The position numbers and the translations under genes were made by a program. 64,000 nt of DNA, taken from the NCBI RefSeq assembly GCF_900100705.1, contig NZ_FNCH01000002.1, forward strand, positions 124,001 to 188,000. The letters are read 5' to 3'. Shown here piece by piece: positions 1 to 8,063 of this stretch. How positions within the stretch are numbered: the stretch's first letter is position 1; every line of letters starts with the position of its first letter. The stretch comes from Pedobacter terrae (GTDB lineage: Bacteria; Bacteroidota; Bacteroidia; Sphingobacteriales; Sphingobacteriaceae). The notes under the pieces were generated by a model. The model was not told where the DNA came from. It made no database searches and saw only the letters and a list, made by a program, of their open reading frames with translations.

Positions 1-867
1 GATACAATCCAGGTTTTCATCAAAACGCATGATCAGATCTGGAAGATTTTCAGCCAAAGTCTTATACTCTGTCTCGCTAGCCTTAAGCTCACGAAAAATA
101 CTTGTCATGGGTTTCTCAAAAGCCATTTTAACATTGGCCTTATAAATAAGAAAGAAAGAAATCAGTTTCCCATAATGTCCCCATTCATTTAACTGGCCAT
201 AGTTTGATGTATAAGTAGCAAAGCAACATTCACTTAGGATAGCAACTATAATAGAACCAGAAAGAAGCTGGTAAGTCTTCCGATCGAAATTAGCCCTTCT
301 CCTGTAAAGCAAGCATAAGCTTACCAACAACAATAAAATGATGATGTACTCAGATACAACCTTAAAAAGGGTTTGCCCAACTCCGGGTACAAAACAAACC
401 GGGAATACTTTCCATACCAAAATACTTGCAGCAATAAGTGAAAACACTACAAAATATAAAAGAAAAAGCAGTTCGGTATTAATTTTTTGTTTGCGACCAA
501 TCATTAAAAAACCGCCTAGAAAAATCAATGCCTCCATGCCACGGGTCGCCACCCAGAACTGGTTGGCAGGATATCCGGGTAACGGAATGATATTCATTCC
601 ATTATAGCTCAAAGTATGTAACAAATCCAGCGCGCCAATGAACAGATAGGAAATACCAACCACATGCAGGTATTTGTTATCCTGCATTTTCCTGGAGTTC
701 CAGGCCACAATAAAAACCGCGAAAGCGATTACAATGGAAAAGAGCTCAACCAAAGTATGGAAAAGTATGTAACCATACCTTTTGCTGTAAATAAAAACCA
801 GCATCAGGCAGATAATACTAAATGCGGTACGATAGTAACGGTTAAAAAGAGAAATGATGTTGCGCAA
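1..867 (-). CDS. MASE3-type membrane sensor with PAS domain, N-terminal part (cut by window edge)
   Basis: Reading the minus strand from about 867 to base 1 gives 289 open codons with no stop, so the gene continues past the left edge. The first ~230 residues are a string of hydrophobic helices carrying the pattern of the MASE3 sensory domain (for example LFHTLVELFSIVIAF, ALDLLHTLSYNGMNIIP, NQFWVATRGMEAL). After a short charged linker a PAS domain begins (SETEYKTLAENLPDLIMRFD). MASE3 proteins are usually histidine kinases or diguanylate cyclases; in Bacteroidota a histidine kinase is likelier, but the output domain is outside the window. The start is uncertain: an in-frame TGA lies about 20 codons upstream, the first ATG (804) would fall inside the first helix, and a TTG at 867 fits the domain better. 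Plus-strand open frames here are shadows. Confidence 0.8.
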   Translation of the reverse strand, partial: MRNIISLFNRYYRTAFSIICLMLVFIYSKRYGYILFHTLVELFSIVIAFAVFIVAWNSRKMQDNKYLHVVGISYLFIGALDLLHTLSYNGMNIIPLPGYPANQFWVATRGMEALIFLGGFLMIGRKQKINTELLFLLYFVVFSLIAASILVWKVFPVCFVPGVGQTLFKVVSEYIIILLLLVSLCLLYRRRANFDRKTYQLLSGSIIVAILSECCFATYTSNYGQLNEWGHYGKLISFFLIYKANVKMAFEKPMTSIFRELKASETEYKTLAENLPDLIMRFDENLDCI

Positions 868-1164
868 GGATATACTTAATCTAACAACAAATATATGATT
901 TTCAGAATGGTTATAAACGATAAATCATATGGCAATTGTAAATCACCAATTTCAGTGGCTGATCTGCAAACAACAGGCATTTAAAAAGTCGATCATGTGG
1001 ATGGCTAATCTTATTAAAATACTTTGCTTTGGGTTGTTGATCAGCATAAAGTTTGTGGAGTGATTGACTCCTCTAAAAGGAACTTTGGGTAACTATTCAT
1101 TAAAGATAGCGAAGTGTTTTAGCATAATAGTATAGAGGCAGAATGTTTAATTGAAATGCTAATT

Positions 1165-2142
1165 TTATTTCAGACTTAAAATATATCGCTTGATCAGTGC
1201 AACGCCAGCAGTATCAATAACCGTAGTGCCGAGTTTTGGCATATGATACGCTCCCATAATGGCAGTCCTTTCTAAAATATGCTGTTTATTGTACCGGATG
1301 CCCGTATTAAGATAAGCTGTTGCGAAGTCCAGGTTTAAAGACTTGCGTCCAGCCATGCCAGTAGGCTGATGACAATGGGCGCAGTTCATCGCCAGGTACG
1401 CCCTTGCTCTTTTTTCTACCGGCAATAATATGTTATGATAATCAGGGGTAGTATCAAAATGATCCGTTTGTTTATAATTAAGCAAACCTTTTTCGCGCAG
1501 GTAAAGCAGTTGATTTTGGCTTTTCGCGTTACTGATTACCTCGATGTTCAGGTTCCTGATCGTTGGGCCAATAGGCACCAGTTCGTTACCAGAGCGGTGG
1601 CAGCTGCTACAATCCTGTTGGGCAGGAATTTTATAATTAACCCTTCTGATTTTCCCTTCCTTATCTGCGAAACGCACAGGAACAGTGGCACCGTTTTCCT
1701 GAAGTATTGCTTCTTTCTGCGCCGCGTCCCATTGATAAGTTGCTGCATTCCACAAACCATCCTGAAAGATCAGCAGGCGGGTTTCGATCAGCTGGCGATG
1801 TTTTTTCCCTGCAAATGGATAATAAAATGTTTTTGCGATGATGGTACCATCAGGAAATCTGGGGAGCCCATTGCCTGTCGCTCGCATTATTTTGCCTTTT
1901 GGCAATTTTACCAGCCTTTGTTTCTCAGCATAATCGGTAAAAAGCGTTGATCCTAATTCAAGGATTTCTACGTCTGGAGCAGGTTCCAGTCTTTCCATTG
2001 GACCAGAAAAAAGGCCATAAACCGATAGTTTTTCTTTAAATGTTATGGCGTTACTGATTTTTTTGTTTCCACTGTCGTGCATCAGCAATATATAGATGAT
2101 AACGCCCCCAAAGAAAAGCAACAGCATTAACTTACTCTTCAT
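1165..2142 (-). CDS. Diheme c-type cytochrome, SO2930-like
   Basis: The protein has two haem-attachment motifs of the CxxCH type, CSSCH at about residues 178-182 and CAHCH at about 254-258 (numbered from the start chosen here), preceded by an uncleaved or cleavable N-terminal hydrophobic segment. Its middle region (FPDGTIIAKTFYYP, ETRLLIF, WNAATYQWD) matches the pattern I know from the SO2930 family of diheme cytochromes, exported electron carriers of unknown partner. I chose the ATG at 2142 because it places a lysine-containing hydrophobic signal directly at the N-terminus; an upstream ATG at 2175 is possible and would add 11 residues. Either start overlaps the end of the DUF3817 gene upstream, so the two are probably translationally coupled. 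It is the last gene of the operon headed by the TetR regulator. Family assignment is from pattern memory; the haem sites are seen directly. Confidence 0.82.
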   Translation of the reverse strand: MKSKLMLLLFFGGVIIYILLMHDSGNKKISNAITFKEKLSVYGLFSGPMERLEPAPDVEILELGSTLFTDYAEKQRLVKLPKGKIMRATGNGLPRFPDGTIIAKTFYYPFAGKKHRQLIETRLLIFQDGLWNAATYQWDAAQKEAILQENGATVPVRFADKEGKIRRVNYKIPAQQDCSSCHRSGNELVPIGPTIRNLNIEVISNAKSQNQLLYLREKGLLNYKQTDHFDTTPDYHNILLPVEKRARAYLAMNCAHCHQPTGMAGRKSLNLDFATAYLNTGIRYNKQHILERTAIMGAYHMPKLGTTVIDTAGVALIKRYILSLK

Positions 2143-2479
2143 TACTTTTAGCAATTTCTCCGGTCTGAGCGGCATATTCCGCTTGTTTAAGGATGTGCCG
2201 ATCGATATAAAAGGTTCCGAATGGGATTATGCAGGCTAGCAGCAACTTCCAGGTCGTATCTTTAAATTTCCATTTTTCGGCTACACCTATGCTAATCGTC
2301 ATAAAAATAAACAGCAGAAAAAGAGCGCCGTGTATTGGCCCCAGGTTTTTGACCAGCGCAGGATCATTAAAGTAATATTTTCGCGGTACGGCGACAAAAA
2401 TAAGCAGCAGAAGAGATATGCCTTCCAGAAATCCAACCAGGCGCAATCTGCCAATCGGTGTGTTAAAAAAGTGTGTCAT
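2132..2479 (-). CDS. DUF3817 integral membrane protein
   Basis: A 115-residue protein with three hydrophobic spans. It begins GRLRLVGFLEGISLLLLIFVAVP and contains the GPIHGALFLLF and WKLLLACIIPFGTFYIDRHIL patterns typical of DUF3817 (YdzA-like) proteins, which often sit beside redox or export genes and have no settled function. It lies 10 bp after the 154-residue membrane protein and overlaps the start of the diheme cytochrome, so all three are likely co-transcribed behind the TetR gene. The conserved histidine in the second span and the membrane location would fit a role in haem or electron transfer, but this is inference from context only. Confidence 0.85.
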   Translation of the reverse strand: MTHFFNTPIGRLRLVGFLEGISLLLLIFVAVPRKYYFNDPALVKNLGPIHGALFLLFIFMTISIGVAEKWKFKDTTWKLLLACIIPFGTFYIDRHILKQAEYAAQTGEIAKSNEE

Positions 2480-2489
2480 AATTTTTGTA

Positions 2490-2954
2490 TTAATAATTTC
2501 TAATCAAAGGGCGGTTAGCAAGTGGCGAAAACGGCCAGGGAATCGCAAGTATAATGATCAGTAGTGCTATCGAAAACCAGATCAGCATGGTTTTAAATTT
2601 TTCATTGCTTTCTTTTTTTCGCTTTGCTTTGGCTGAGCCTATAGTGATCAAAACAATGGCAATAAGCATGGAAGAAATATGGATGATACCAAAGAAAAGC
2701 GATTCCATGCGGGCCGCACTATCCACTAATCCGGAAAAATAAGCCTTAACTGTTATGCTTTTGGTGTAGAGCAATATACCAAGAACCAACTGGATATGAG
2801 CGATAGTTGCCGTCCAGTGACGAATGCGGTCATGGTCTACGCTAAACTGCCAGCCCTGGCAATAACCACGTGCTGACAAATAGATCGAATAAAGCAGGCT
2901 TAAAAGAACAAGCCACCTGAAAAGAGAATGAATGGGAAGCAGAATATCATACAT
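2490..2954 (-). CDS. Four-span membrane protein, cytochrome b-like
   Basis: A 154-residue protein with four predicted membrane helices (about residues 5-28, 46-63, 85-106 and 122-141). Histidines occur in or at the edge of the helices (H9, H46, H53, H92), the arrangement expected of a small haem-b membrane anchor, and similar Bacteroidota proteins are often labelled cytochrome b. No catalytic motif is visible and I cannot confirm haem binding. The gene follows the TetR gene after 39 bp and is followed by DUF3817 and the diheme cytochrome c, so a small membrane redox module is plausible: quinol or another donor, this haem-b-like anchor, then the exported cytochrome c. That chain is inference. 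Confidence 0.6.
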   Translation of the reverse strand: MYDILLPIHSLFRWLVLLSLLYSIYLSARGYCQGWQFSVDHDRIRHWTATIAHIQLVLGILLYTKSITVKAYFSGLVDSAARMESLFFGIIHISSMLIAIVLITIGSAKAKRKKESNEKFKTMLIWFSIALLIIILAIPWPFSPLANRPLIRNY

Positions 2955-2993
2955 ATAAAAAGTACTAACTGGTATGTTTTTGGTTAAATTTTT

Positions 2994-3581
2994 TTACTTA
3001 AGGTTGTCGAGATAGATTTTTAGTTCTCTCAGAAAATGGGTATAAGACTCTTTTCCGAGCACTTTGCCCATATTCCTTACACCAGAATAGCCGGTGAGCA
3101 GGAATGTTGCAACGCGTTTACAATCAACGTCTTTTCGGATCTGATGTTCTGCTTGTGCAGTTAATAATGTCTGTTCCACCGCTCCATGCATCTTTTTAAT
3201 GAGTCGGCTTAACGCCTTTTTAAAGGAATTATTGACCGGCGACATTTCTTCAATCAGATTAACTACCGGACACCCGTATGCAATTAATAACGGGCTTTCT
3301 AGAAGCACGAAATGAAAAGCACGATAAATCTGATCGGTAATGTTAGCAATTTTGGCCAGTCGCTGAACGATTTCCTCCTGTACTTTCGGATAAAAAATCT
3401 CATTGATGATGGCAAGTCCCATTTCCTCCTTTGATTTGAAATGGTAAAAAAATGCCCCCTTGGTGAGGTTGGTGGTTGCGATAATATCATCAATGCTGGT
3501 TGACTGATATCCCTTTTTGTAGATCAGTTCGAGTGAATTGTTTAAAATAAGAAACTTTGTACCGGCTGCTTTTGACATCAT
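2994..3581 (-). CDS. TetR/AcrR family transcriptional regulator
   Basis: A 195-residue protein of normal TetR length. The N-terminal helix-turn-helix is clear: GYQSTSIDDIIATTNLTKGA followed by FFYHFKSKEEM at roughly residues 20-55. The C-terminal half is the variable ligand-binding and dimerisation domain; C77-like cysteine in YGCPVVNL is of the LmrA/YxaF-type pattern, so the ligand may be a thiol-reactive or aromatic compound, but this is weak. The gene heads a tandem series (membrane protein, DUF3817, diheme cytochrome c) on the same strand. A perfect inverted repeat overlapping its promoter box (3590-3611) suggests autoregulation of the whole operon. Two adjacent ATG codons (3581, 3578) could serve as start. 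Confidence 0.9.
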   Translation of the reverse strand: MMSKAAGTKFLILNNSLELIYKKGYQSTSIDDIIATTNLTKGAFFYHFKSKEEMGLAIINEIFYPKVQEEIVQRLAKIANITDQIYRAFHFVLLESPLLIAYGCPVVNLIEEMSPVNNSFKKALSRLIKKMHGAVEQTLLTAQAEHQIRKDVDCKRVATFLLTGYSGVRNMGKVLGKESYTHFLRELKIYLDNLK

Positions 3582-3588
3582 AACACTG

Positions 3589-3611
3589 CAAACATACTAA
3601 TTGAAATGTTT
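3589..3611 (-). promoter_or_regulatory. Promoter box and candidate TetR operator
   Basis: On the minus strand the octamer TATGTTTG (3596-3589) matches the Bacteroidota -7 consensus TAnnTTTG and lies only 8 bases before the TetR ATG, so the transcript would have little or no leader. A TTTG lies about 24 bases further upstream as a possible -33 element. The perfect inverted repeat AAACAT-N10-ATGTTT (3590-3611) covers the -7 box, the expected place for a repressor site. Seen directly; function inferred. Confidence 0.55.
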
Positions 3612-3811
3612 TATATCTATCAAATTAATGTCATTCTTAAAAATACGAATTTACTTAAAGATGAGCTTGGATGGTCATTAAATGTACCAGAGGCCAATTC
3701 ACCAGAATATTAAGATGATAATTACGAACTCCTGCTATTGTGCTAAAACACAATAAATATGATATTTCCATTACTTAATTAAATACCATTTAGTATGTAT
3801 CTGAAAGGAAG

Positions 3812-3972
3812 ATACTCGAACTACACCTGGATCAGCACCTGAAAGAGATGCAACTCCGATCCGGAAGATTGTGACAGAATTTTCCGCGTTGATTGCAAAT
3901 ACCCCCCTTACAGAACTGACCATTAGCTTATTCAGCAATAATGGATTTTACGGTGAGGAAATTCCGGAGTAA
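3812..3972 (+). pseudogene. Possible decayed gene fragment in a 470-bp gap
   Basis: The gap 3582-4051 holds the TetR promoter and no intact gene. Within it, plus-strand frames give two protein-like stretches that join only by a frame change near 3865: first ILELHLDQHLKEMQLRSG, then IRKIVTEFSALIANTPL leading to FSNNGFYGEEIPE and a stop at 3972. No start codon with a sensible context precedes them. This looks like the worn 3' end of a lost gene whose family I do not recognise; chance open frame is the alternative. Confidence 0.25.
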
Positions 3973-4051
3973 ATATAATTCTTATTTAGCCCGTACATCA
4001 AAACACAAATGCCGATAAAGTGTTAACTAATACAAACATAAAGACCGTTAA

Positions 4052-4468
4052 ATGAAATTGAAACCATGGAATGTGATGTTTCTATCGCTCCTAACCACGT
4101 TAGCGGCTCTGGTATCTTCTTTTATATACTTGCCACAAAACTCAGGTTACGCAGGGCTATTCTTTATCACAATTAGCCCAATCGCTTTTTTCATGTTCGT
4201 TATATGGACATTGATATTGGTTCCGGTAACCGAAAAGAAAGAGGGTTTTATCAAATTATTAATCACTTTTTTATCGACTGTCGTTCTTCAATATCTGGCG
4301 ATGATCATTGCAAATTGGATACTAAGTAGTGATGATCGCTATTACGATCTGGGTACTTTTTTTACCGATTGTGGCAATTTATTAGGTGATATTGGAATAT
4401 TACTGTGTACGCTTGCCGTTGCAACAGTATATACCCTCTTAATGAGATCTATCTTAAACAGGAAATAG
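4052..4468 (+). CDS. Small four-span membrane protein, unknown function
   Basis: A 138-residue protein made of four hydrophobic segments (about residues 7-29, 33-58, 68-90 and 112-134) joined by short loops, with a positively charged N-terminus and a C-terminal RKK-like tail. I do not recognise the family and see no catalytic or binding motif. It stands alone on the plus strand with a hairpin terminator just downstream (4490-4522), so it is likely a single-gene transcript. The minus-strand frame over its 3' end is a shadow. Confidence 0.6.
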   Translation: MKLKPWNVMFLSLLTTLAALVSSFIYLPQNSGYAGLFFITISPIAFFMFVIWTLILVPVTEKKEGFIKLLITFLSTVVLQYLAMIIANWILSSDDRYYDLGTFFTDCGNLLGDIGILLCTLAVATVYTLLMRSILNRK

Positions 4469-4489
4469 ATTAACAAGCAAAACGCAAAA

Positions 4490-4522
4490 GGTATTGAGCC
4501 TTTACTCATCCAGCTCAATACC
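4490..4522 (+). terminator. Hairpin terminator after the 138-residue membrane protein gene
   Basis: Perfect 9-bp arms GGTATTGAG (4490-4498) and CTCAATACC (4514-4522) around a 15-base loop, followed by an AT-rich tail with TTATTTTAT. It lies 22 bases after the stop codon. The rest of the gap up to 4766 shows nothing I can identify. Confidence 0.6.
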
Positions 4523-4766
4523 ATAATTATTTTATCCTCAGCCATATCCTATTGGCCAGATCAAAAAAACTATCTAATCGTTAAATTATATAGTAGCTAA
4601 ACGGTTTTAATAGTTTGAAATCAAGCGCTATCGCCTTGGGTGCCATGATTCATTTAGGATTTGTCTGGCCCGGGTTTTTCTGTAAGTATGTATGGCAATT
4701 ATCAGAATTCCCATTTATAGCAAACTATTGAGGTATCTTCGGTGTTGAGATAAAAAAACAGCGATT

Positions 4767-5033
4767 ATGGAAGACCACAAAAACAAAAAAGAGCAGCAAG
4801 AAGAAAGCCTAACCAACCAGGAACAACTTGCCCAAGCCGCATTAGGGAACACCGAAGCAATACAACCTGCTACAGATAACAACAACGATATCCTTAGCAT
4901 CCCTGAGATCTCGGGAACCGGAAGCAATCCGTCATCTGCCGCACCACATTCGCTCATTGTACACGAGGATGAAAATGGCGAAAAAAAGTATGAAGAAGGT
5001 AGCACTGAAAGTTCTACAGAGGAACAGGCATAA
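4767..5033 (+). CDS. Small acidic, low-complexity hydrophilic protein
   Basis: An 88-residue protein rich in E, Q, N, S and T, with a lysine-rich start and a strongly acidic end (KKYEEGSTESSTEEQA). There is no signal peptide, membrane span or recognisable domain, and the composition suggests an intrinsically disordered cytoplasmic protein. The A-rich region before the ATG fits Bacteroidota translation starts. It lies 184 bp upstream of the DUF421 gene on the same strand. A longer frame on the opposite strand (4715-5101) is cysteine/serine-rich and looks like a shadow, but coding potential of so short and skewed a protein is hard to prove. Confidence 0.5.
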   Translation: MEDHKNKKEQQEESLTNQEQLAQAALGNTEAIQPATDNNNDILSIPEISGTGSNPSSAAPHSLIVHEDENGEKKYEEGSTESSTEEQA

Positions 5034-5217
5034 TACAGGTATTTCACTATTAACCTGATCGCAAAGACACAACATATATCCGGAGAAAAACAGGTGATCA
5101 AACCCTTTGATATCTATATATTGTTGAGGAAAATTTCCAGGCAGATCAACCATTGAAAATAGCTACATTAGACCTGGAGTTTATTTAAACCGATTCATAC
5201 CAAACATCAATTTCAAT

Positions 5218-5910
5218 ATGCAGGACATCGACTGGACCAAGATTATGGTAGGTGAAGAAAAGTGGGGATTTCTTATCGAGATCGCCATACGCACCATACT
5301 GATGTACTTTATCATACTGATCGGGCTAAGGCTTCTGGGCAAGCGGGGTGTAGGACAGCTATCGGTATTTGAAATGGTAGTTATTATCAGCCTGGGCTCC
5401 GCAGCGGGTGATCCGATGTTCTATAAGGAAATCGGGCTTATGGTACCGTTAGCCATTTTCGCAATCATTGTGGGTGCCTACCGGCTTACCACCTATCTAA
5501 TGGCTAAAAGCAAGCGATTTGATGACCTGGTTGAAGGCAAAGCTACCTATATTATTGAGAAGGGCATGTTCTCGGTAAATGAATTCCGGAAAGAGGCCCT
5601 TGCCCAGGACGAGTTCTTTTCCGAACTACGGCAACAGGGTGTCTCCCATCTTGGCCAGGTTGAAACGGCCATACTGGAAACATCAGGCTGTGTAAGTATT
5701 TTCTTTTTTTCAGATGAAGAGGTACAGCCAGGCCTGCCAATCATGCCCAAAGAATTTGCCCGGGCATCCAAGATGGTGGATCACGACGGGCTTTATGCCT
5801 GTAGCTTCTGCGGAAAAGTTCACCACATCAGTAAAGAACAAAAAACTGAATGCACCAGTTGCAAACGCGACGAATGGGTAAAAGCAGACGACAGACCGCG
5901 GATAAAGTAA
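5218..5910 (+). CDS. YetF-like DUF421 membrane protein with C-terminal zinc ribbon
   Basis: The N-terminal ~100 residues hold three membrane helices with the DUF421 signature (RTILMYFIILIGLRLLGKRG, GQLSVFEMVVIISLGSAAGD). A cytoplasmic beta domain follows (VEGKATYIIEKGMF, LRQQGV, VETAILETSGCVSIFF), as in the YetF family, whose exact role is unsettled. The last ~36 residues add a zinc-ribbon-like motif with C195-x2-C198 and C212-x2-C215. Compared with short YetF proteins this tail is extra, though I recall similar tails in other Bacteroidota members. It is in a plus-strand tandem with the acidic 88-residue protein but probably has its own promoter in the 184-bp gap. Confidence 0.85.
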   Translation: MQDIDWTKIMVGEEKWGFLIEIAIRTILMYFIILIGLRLLGKRGVGQLSVFEMVVIISLGSAAGDPMFYKEIGLMVPLAIFAIIVGAYRLTTYLMAKSKRFDDLVEGKATYIIEKGMFSVNEFRKEALAQDEFFSELRQQGVSHLGQVETAILETSGCVSIFFFSDEEVQPGLPIMPKEFARASKMVDHDGLYACSFCGKVHHISKEQKTECTSCKRDEWVKADDRPRIK

Positions 5911-6081
5911 CTTTAAGAAGGAACCTCTAACCTGTACCACCGACTTTTTGTCTTTTTGGGCCGCAAACTCTTACAGGCAGCAACCTAGTTTAGGTTACCA
6001 AATGTACAAGGAATGATAATTTTCCTAAAAATGCGTATCCTTGCACTACAAACAGCGTGAAGTAGAATTATCCTTTGAGAG

Positions 6082-7845
6082 ATGGAATTGACCAAGCAGC
6101 AAAAAGATATTATAAACTCTACCGGTAACATCAAAATTAATGCTGTAGCAGGTTCAGGCAAAACAACTACCATCATTGCCTACGCCGCAACCAGACCACC
6201 GGGCAGCCGGATTTTGTACCTGGCTTTTAACAAAGCGGTAAAAACCGAGGCCGCAGATAAATTCAGAAACAAAGGACTACAAAACGTGACTGTAGAAACC
6301 GCCCATTCCCTTGCGTTTCGCCATGTGGTTATGCGGAGCAAATACCAGGTCAAAAACCGAGACTATACAACAGATGAAGTAGTTAGCATTCTCAAACTAC
6401 AGGGCACAGGTGAAAAACACAGCCAACTTCTTATTGCCAACCACATTATTAAACTCAGTTCATATTTCTGTAACAGTGATCAGTCAAAGGTTCAAAATTT
6501 AGACTATCTCAATCTTTTAGAAGATGACGAGGCTAAAACTTTTGTTGGCAAAGCTTATGATTACATCATTAATCAGACCAGGGTTTTGCTGGGAAAAATG
6601 GATAAGGGAGAAATCGAGATCACCCATGATTTTTATTTAAAGAAATACCAGTTACAGCAACCACAGCTGGGCTTTGATTACATCCTTTTTGACGAAGCGC
6701 AGGATGCCTCTCCCGCCATGCTCGACATCTTTTTAAAGCAAAAAGCGACCAAAGTCATTGTAGGCGATACCCATCAACAGATTTATGGCTGGCGTTACGC
6801 CGTAAATTCCCTGGAAAAAGCAAACTTCAAAACCTACCACCTATCTACGAGTTTCCGCTTTGGACAGGACATCGCCAACCTGGCCATGGAAACACTAAGG
6901 CTTAAAAACCTGTTAGCGCCTCATCCTCCCATGACTATCCTGGGCAAAGGCAGGGATGCAAAGATCAAAACCAATGCAGTGATCGCGAGGACGAACCTTG
7001 GGCTGCTCGTTAAAGCCATTGAATATGTAACCGAGCGAAAAAACATTAAACATATTTATTTCGAGGGAAACATCAACTCTTACACCTATGCAGATGAGGG
7101 CGCTTCGCTGTATGATATTTTGAGCCTATATAACGCCAATCATGATCAGATCAGGGATCCGATCATCAGATCGATGAGGGATTTGGAGGATTTGGAAGCA
7201 TATATTGAACAGACCGCAGACACCGGCTTATCGATGATGAGCGAACTGGTGCGTCTGTACGGCAACAGCATTCCCGGCATGATCAAAGCCATCAAAGAAA
7301 AACATGTGCAGCAGGACGAAAAAGCAAAGGCAGAAATTGTTTTTTCCACCGTTCACCGCTGCAAGGGAATGGAATATGACGCAGTGCTCTTAGCAGACGA
7401 TTTCGTAACAGAGGAAAAAATCCGACGGTTTAGGGAAGACAAAAATGCCCAGCCCGCTCAATTTAACCGGATGAACGAAGAAATCAACCTGTTATACGTC
7501 GCCATTACAAGAGCTAAAAACGGTATTTATATCCCCGAGTCCCTGGTCCCGAAGCACTTTCCGGTTTCGCCCAAGATATACCTCATCGCCGCCCCTAAGC
7601 AGCCGCAAAAGACTACCAATCTACAAAGGGGCCATCAGAAAAAGCGTACGGATAGCAAACCGATCAACCCTGAGCAAAACAAGCACGCAGCAAATCAATC
7701 CTGGACAGTGGAACTGGACAATGAACTCACCATTATGTATGCTGACGGTTACAGCCCAAGCGATCTCTCCCTGCATTTTGGCCGATCGAGAACAGCCATC
7801 AGCATGAGAATTAAAAAATTAGGACTCGAAGATCTATATTTTTGA
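6082..7845 (+). CDS. UvrD/Rep-family SF1 DNA helicase with C-terminal SANT/HTH-like domain
   Basis: The 587-residue protein shows the ordered SF1A helicase motifs: Walker A AVAGSGKTTT (residues 21-30), motif II FDEAQDAS (~203), motif III GDTHQQIYGWR, motif IV STSFRFG, motif V STVHRCKGMEYDAV and motif VI LLYVAITRAKNGIY. It is shorter than UvrD and lacks large 1B/2B insertions, closer to the FBH1-like branch. After the helicase core comes a basic, proline-rich linker and then, from ~residue 538, a ~50-residue domain (SWTVELDNELTIMYADGYSP, RSRTAISMRIKKLGL) that resembles a Myb/SANT helix-turn-helix. A role in DNA repair or clearing recombination intermediates is the family expectation. It is transcribed alone. 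The small frame overlapping its stop codon is not convincing. Confidence 0.9.
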   Translation: MELTKQQKDIINSTGNIKINAVAGSGKTTTIIAYAATRPPGSRILYLAFNKAVKTEAADKFRNKGLQNVTVETAHSLAFRHVVMRSKYQVKNRDYTTDEVVSILKLQGTGEKHSQLLIANHIIKLSSYFCNSDQSKVQNLDYLNLLEDDEAKTFVGKAYDYIINQTRVLLGKMDKGEIEITHDFYLKKYQLQQPQLGFDYILFDEAQDASPAMLDIFLKQKATKVIVGDTHQQIYGWRYAVNSLEKANFKTYHLSTSFRFGQDIANLAMETLRLKNLLAPHPPMTILGKGRDAKIKTNAVIARTNLGLLVKAIEYVTERKNIKHIYFEGNINSYTYADEGASLYDILSLYNANHDQIRDPIIRSMRDLEDLEAYIEQTADTGLSMMSELVRLYGNSIPGMIKAIKEKHVQQDEKAKAEIVFSTVHRCKGMEYDAVLLADDFVTEEKIRRFREDKNAQPAQFNRMNEEINLLYVAITRAKNGIYIPESLVPKHFPVSPKIYLIAAPKQPQKTTNLQRGHQKKRTDSKPINPEQNKHAANQSWTVELDNELTIMYADGYSPSDLSLHFGRSRTAISMRIKKLGLEDLYF

Positions 7846-8063
7846 TGGCAAGGTTTCTTTGCAAATCAGATGGTAAAAGCAGCAATATACTCAACTCAAG
7901 AGCTTATGTAATTCCAACTCCAGTGAACGGAAACAAATTCAAACCCAGCATGGAGAATTCTTTTGTGTCCTATCAATTTTATACGCTAAATATGATTAGT
8001 GAAATACCAACTGTGTTGATAAATACTTAATTCATAACCGAGTAGATTTTACATAAAATTTGC

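Noticed and set aside
338..879. Two small plus-strand frames near the left edge
   Set aside because: They lie antisense to the clear MASE3-domain coding frame.
4715..5101. 128-codon minus-strand frame over the 88-residue acidic protein
   Set aside because: Cysteine- and serine-rich product with no signal or family pattern; typical shadow of an acidic, lysine-rich gene.
7842..8030. 62-codon frame overlapping the helicase stop codon (starts at TTG)
   Set aside because: No family pattern, poor start, AT-rich intergenic composition; I see no support beyond the open frame.
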